The notes under the pieces: generated by a model
What the model was told of the DNA's origin: nothing
The model's database searches: none
The model's input: only the letters and a program-made list of their open reading frames with translations
Assembly: GCF_003096415.1 (NCBI RefSeq)
Contig: NZ_QEKH01000003.1
Coordinates: forward strand, 1 to 64,000
Direction of reading: 5' to 3'
Origin: Victivallis vadensis
GTDB lineage: Bacteria; Verrucomicrobiota; Lentisphaeria; Victivallales; Victivallaceae
Length of the DNA stretch: 64,000 nucleotides
Position numbers and translations under genes: made by a program
In this document: positions 61,195-64,000 of the stretch, piece by piece
How the letters are laid out: each line of letters begins with the position of its first letter
Numbering within the stretch: the first letter of the stretch is position 1

Positions 61195-64000
61195 ATGGTT
61201 CAGAGAATCTCGTATGCTTCCATGCTGCTGTTTGCCGCAATCCCGTGGTGCGGAAGCATCATCGCGGCCGGAGAAAACGTTTCCATGCCGTCTTCCGGCT
61301 GGATGTGGATGGAAGCGCGGCCGGAGGAACACTGCACCCGGTATTTTCGTTACGCGTTCGAGCTGCCGGGCAGAGTGAAGGCGGCTCCGGTGTGGTTCGC
61401 CGTGGATGATCTCGGAACAATTTATGTGAATGGCACCCTTCTTACTTCCCGGCAGGGGATTCCACCGAAGAAATACGAACTGGCCAAGCTGCTGCGGCCG
61501 GGCCGGAATGTAATTGCCGTGAAAGCTGAAAACCGGATCGGATTGGCCGGCGTGATTTTCCGCGGGATGGCGGTGTTGGAAAACGGCGGTGTTTTTCCGC
61601 TGGTCAGTTCGCGCGATATGCGCTGCAGCCGGGAGGCGTCCGGCGACTGGACCGGCGGCGGTTATGACGACCGGGAATGGAAACGGACATTCCGGCTCGG
61701 CCCTGCGGCGATGAAGCCGTGGGGCAGGCTGGTCAATATCGGGCCGTTGCAGGGTGGTGAAGCGGTTCCGGAAGAACAGCCCTCTTTCTGGTACTGGCAC
61801 GAGGAGAAGCCTCAGAACAATACGCACCGGTATTTCCGGGTCAATCTGGAGCTGGAAGATGACGCGGCTTCCGCCCCGGTCTGGATCGCCTGTGACGACG
61901 AGGCGGATATTTCCGTCAATGGCACGGTGATCGCCAGGCGGCACGGATGGCGCGCCAGACGATTCAACCTGGGATCGCGGCTCAAGGCGGGAAGAAACGT
62001 GATCGCATTCGACGTGCGCAACGGCCGGCCTCCCGCCGGCGTGATATTCCGGGGTGAAATCATGTTGAAGAACGGCACCGTGATTCCGCTGGCCAGCAAC
62101 GGGAACGTCCTGTCCAGTGCCGAAGCGCCGGAAAACTGGCGGCTGCCGGAGTTCGATGATTCAGGCTGGCGTCAGGCAAACCGGGTCGGAGCCGCCGATA
62201 TGAAGCCGTGGAGCAAGCTCACCGATATGACGATGTTCCTGCCGGCGATGCCGCCGCCGGCGGTTCCGGCGACGCCGGGAAGGCTTCTGCTCGATGATTT
62301 TGCGGATATCTCCAGCTGGCTGGGAGGGCCGGGCGAGGGGGGAAGGCCGGGAGCGACGCATCCGTTTGACTTCAGTTTCGGTTCGGTGCCGGATTCCCGC
62401 CGGGAGGACGGCTGGGCCGGTGCCCTCTGTTTCGATACGGCCAGGCCGGGAGGCGAGGCCCGGTTCAGCAAAAACAGCATTTACCAGATGCCGATGGCGC
62501 CATCGGCCGTGCTCTTTTCCGCCGATGCCGCAGGACATGCGGGCGGCGTGAGCTTTGCTTTCCTGGACCGCTTCGACCGCACGTTCACGACTTCCGAAGT
62601 GCGGATCGGCGGGGAAGGCTGGCGGGACTACCGGCTTGAACTCAATGAAAAAACGATTCCGGAATTCCGCAAGATCGCCTTCCCGGTACGGCTCTCGCGG
62701 ATTGCCTACCGCAATGACGAACCGGCGGCGGGACGTGTCCTGATCGACGACCTTTTCTGCGAGGCTGACGTTTCCCGGCCGGAGCGGCAACTTGAAGTGC
62801 ATCCCGATTACCGGAAGCTCTGCTTCGATGTCGGTGAGCCGGCCGGCATGACTTTCCGGGTCCGCAATGCTCTGCCGGAGAGCGTGAACGGCAGTTTTGA
62901 ACTCAAGGTGTTCGATATGGACCGCAAGGAACTGGTTTCCCGCCGGGCGACGCTGGAACTGGGTAAATTCGGTTTCGGCCGCGTGGATTTCGATCTCGGA
63001 ACATTTTCCCGGAAGGGGGGATATGCGGTGGAGTTGACCGTCGGCAACGGCCGCGTGAAACACGTATATCAGGGCTGGCTCGGCGTGATGCGGCCGAATG
63101 GAAGCCGCATCAACAAACTGCCGATGTGGTTCGGGCTGGAGGATCAGGAGATCAACACCGCTCCTTATGAAGCAGGTTTTCATGTGGAGTGGATGAAGTT
63201 GCTCGGCGCGGATATGATCCGGGGCGGTTTTTCCGGCAACCGGGCCGAGCGGGAACGCGGCAGCACTGCCGGTTATGAGGCATTCCGGCGAATGTGGCGG
63301 CCCCATACGGAAGCGGGGCTGGACATCTGCCTGGACTATGCCGGAGGCATACCGGCGTGGACGGCCGGAAGCGGGAAATCGCCTGCGGGGGTGATTCGAC
63401 CGCACAACTGCGATCCCGCCCTCTTTCGGGAACATATCGGCCGCGTCGCGGAATTCGTCGCCTCAATGCCGCGGATCAAGTGGTTCGAGTGGTTCAACGA
63501 ACCGAATCTGGGTTGGCGGATGCCGAACGAAGCTTATATGGAGGGCCTGCGGCTGCTGTATCCGATTCTGAAGGAACGGGCGCCGGAGGTGGCGGTCGGA
63601 ACCGGCGGGCTGGTGATCGGTGCGCATCCGAAAGCGCGTCCCGGCTTCATCAGGGAAACCTACGTGGACAATGCCGCCAGTTACGATATCGCGTTGTTTC
63701 ACGCCCATGACGGACTGTCGAACTACCGGAAATATACACAGGAGGTGATTCGCCTGACCGGAGGCACAAAACGGTTCGCCAATACCGAAACCGGCTACCG
63801 CTCCTATCACGGGAAACCGGAGCTGTTTTACCGGCAGGCAGGCGTACTGGTCCGGAAAATGGCCTATTCCCGCGCGGTCGGAATGGAATTCTACGTCTGG
63901 TTCATGGTGCAGGACTACTGGGATAAATATATCAATGCCGACGATTCTTTCGGACTGATCACGGTGGACAACCAGCCCAAGCCTTCCTGTGTCGCCTACA
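61195..64000 (+). CDS. GH39-like glycosidase paralog, cut off by the window end
   Basis: At least 935 residues from ATG 61195; the stop is beyond 64000. Signal peptide MVQRISYASMLLFAAIPWCGSIIA. Two jelly-roll units (about 30-180 and 200-355; both WxW...RYFR and D(D/E)xxxxVNGT patterns) replace the single unit of the preceding paralog. Then come LLDDFADISSWLGG and a TIM barrel with Glu769 in FEWFNEPNLG and Glu865 in ANTETGYRSYH. Near the end DKYINADDSFGLITVDNQPKPS is nearly the same as in the gene before it. A tandem duplicate, 28 bases downstream of it. Confidence 0.85.
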   Translation, partial: MVQRISYASMLLFAAIPWCGSIIAAGENVSMPSSGWMWMEARPEEHCTRYFRYAFELPGRVKAAPVWFAVDDLGTIYVNGTLLTSRQGIPPKKYELAKLLRPGRNVIAVKAENRIGLAGVIFRGMAVLENGGVFPLVSSRDMRCSREASGDWTGGGYDDREWKRTFRLGPAAMKPWGRLVNIGPLQGGEAVPEEQPSFWYWHEEKPQNNTHRYFRVNLELEDDAASAPVWIACDDEADISVNGTVIARRHGWRARRFNLGSRLKAGRNVIAFDVRNGRPPAGVIFRGEIMLKNGTVIPLASNGNVLSSAEAPENWRLPEFDDSGWRQANRVGAADMKPWSKLTDMTMFLPAMPPPAVPATPGRLLLDDFADISSWLGGPGEGGRPGATHPFDFSFGSVPDSRREDGWAGALCFDTARPGGEARFSKNSIYQMPMAPSAVLFSADAAGHAGGVSFAFLDRFDRTFTTSEVRIGGEGWRDYRLELNEKTIPEFRKIAFPVRLSRIAYRNDEPAAGRVLIDDLFCEADVSRPERQLEVHPDYRKLCFDVGEPAGMTFRVRNALPESVNGSFELKVFDMDRKELVSRRATLELGKFGFGRVDFDLGTFSRKGGYAVELTVGNGRVKHVYQGWLGVMRPNGSRINKLPMWFGLEDQEINTAPYEAGFHVEWMKLLGADMIRGGFSGNRAERERGSTAGYEAFRRMWRPHTEAGLDICLDYAGGIPAWTAGSGKSPAGVIRPHNCDPALFREHIGRVAEFVASMPRIKWFEWFNEPNLGWRMPNEAYMEGLRLLYPILKERAPEVAVGTGGLVIGAHPKARPGFIRETYVDNAASYDIALFHAHDGLSNYRKYTQEVIRLTGGTKRFANTETGYRSYHGKPELFYRQAGVLVRKMAYSRAVGMEFYVWFMVQDYWDKYINADDSFGLITVDNQPKPSCVAY

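Overview
The window (about 60% G+C by eye) looks like chromosomal DNA of a Lentisphaerota bacterium close to Victivallis. This is an inference from content: several pseudopilins of the '[17 protein letters not shown] ... H-X9-DG' type, each beside a very large secreted carbohydrate-active protein and a GntR/LacI-type sugar regulator. That combination is characteristic of Victivallales. No rRNA, phage, transposase or CRISPR was seen.

Layout. 1-3758: PAS histidine kinase, a metallophosphoesterase/TIM-barrel fusion and a second TIM-barrel protein (one + operon). 3706-9796: a - strand operon of LacI regulator, DUF6067-like enzyme, pseudopilin and CBM9-like protein. 9964-13264: two identical tRNA-CAU genes flanking a mannitol/fructuronate-type dehydrogenase and a FucP-like permease. 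13378-27306: housekeeping block with a DJ-1/PfpI protein, purL-sigma factor-dus-SHOCT (+), then C_GCAxxG-hrpA-MFS and hisB-SirB1-like-dnaQ (-). 27378-32526: pseudopilin, GH-A glycosidase, GntR. 32544-37542: giant AIDA/IdeS-like/PPC-repeat protein. 37567-40151: leuD-leuC with a divergent XRE-cupin regulator. 40193-46695: GntR, pseudopilin, GH39-like enzyme, GntR. 46731-54347: operator array, frameshifted GntR, pseudopilin, heparinase-like protein, D-2-hydroxyacid dehydrogenase. 54352-55443: conserved hypothetical and lipocalin. 55546-64000: LacI, pseudopilin and two tandem GH39-like enzymes, the last running off the end.

How it works together. Five loci repeat one plan: transcriptional regulator + one pseudopilin + one or two very large signal-peptide CAZymes. 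Each looks like a polysaccharide-utilisation cassette in which the pseudopilin takes the place that SusC/D proteins have in Bacteroidetes. Near-consensus promoters (TTGNNN-N17-TATANT) lie in front of most units, often with palindromic operators.

The most unusual feature is a mosaic element of roughly 350-390 bp sitting inside three of the five pseudopilin genes, exactly at the codons for FTLIELLV, with a copy of those codons on both sides. Collapsing the two copies would rebuild a perfect pseudopilin. The elements contain strong hairpins; one shows compensatory base changes between copies and is absent from the third copy. I know of no described element of this kind.
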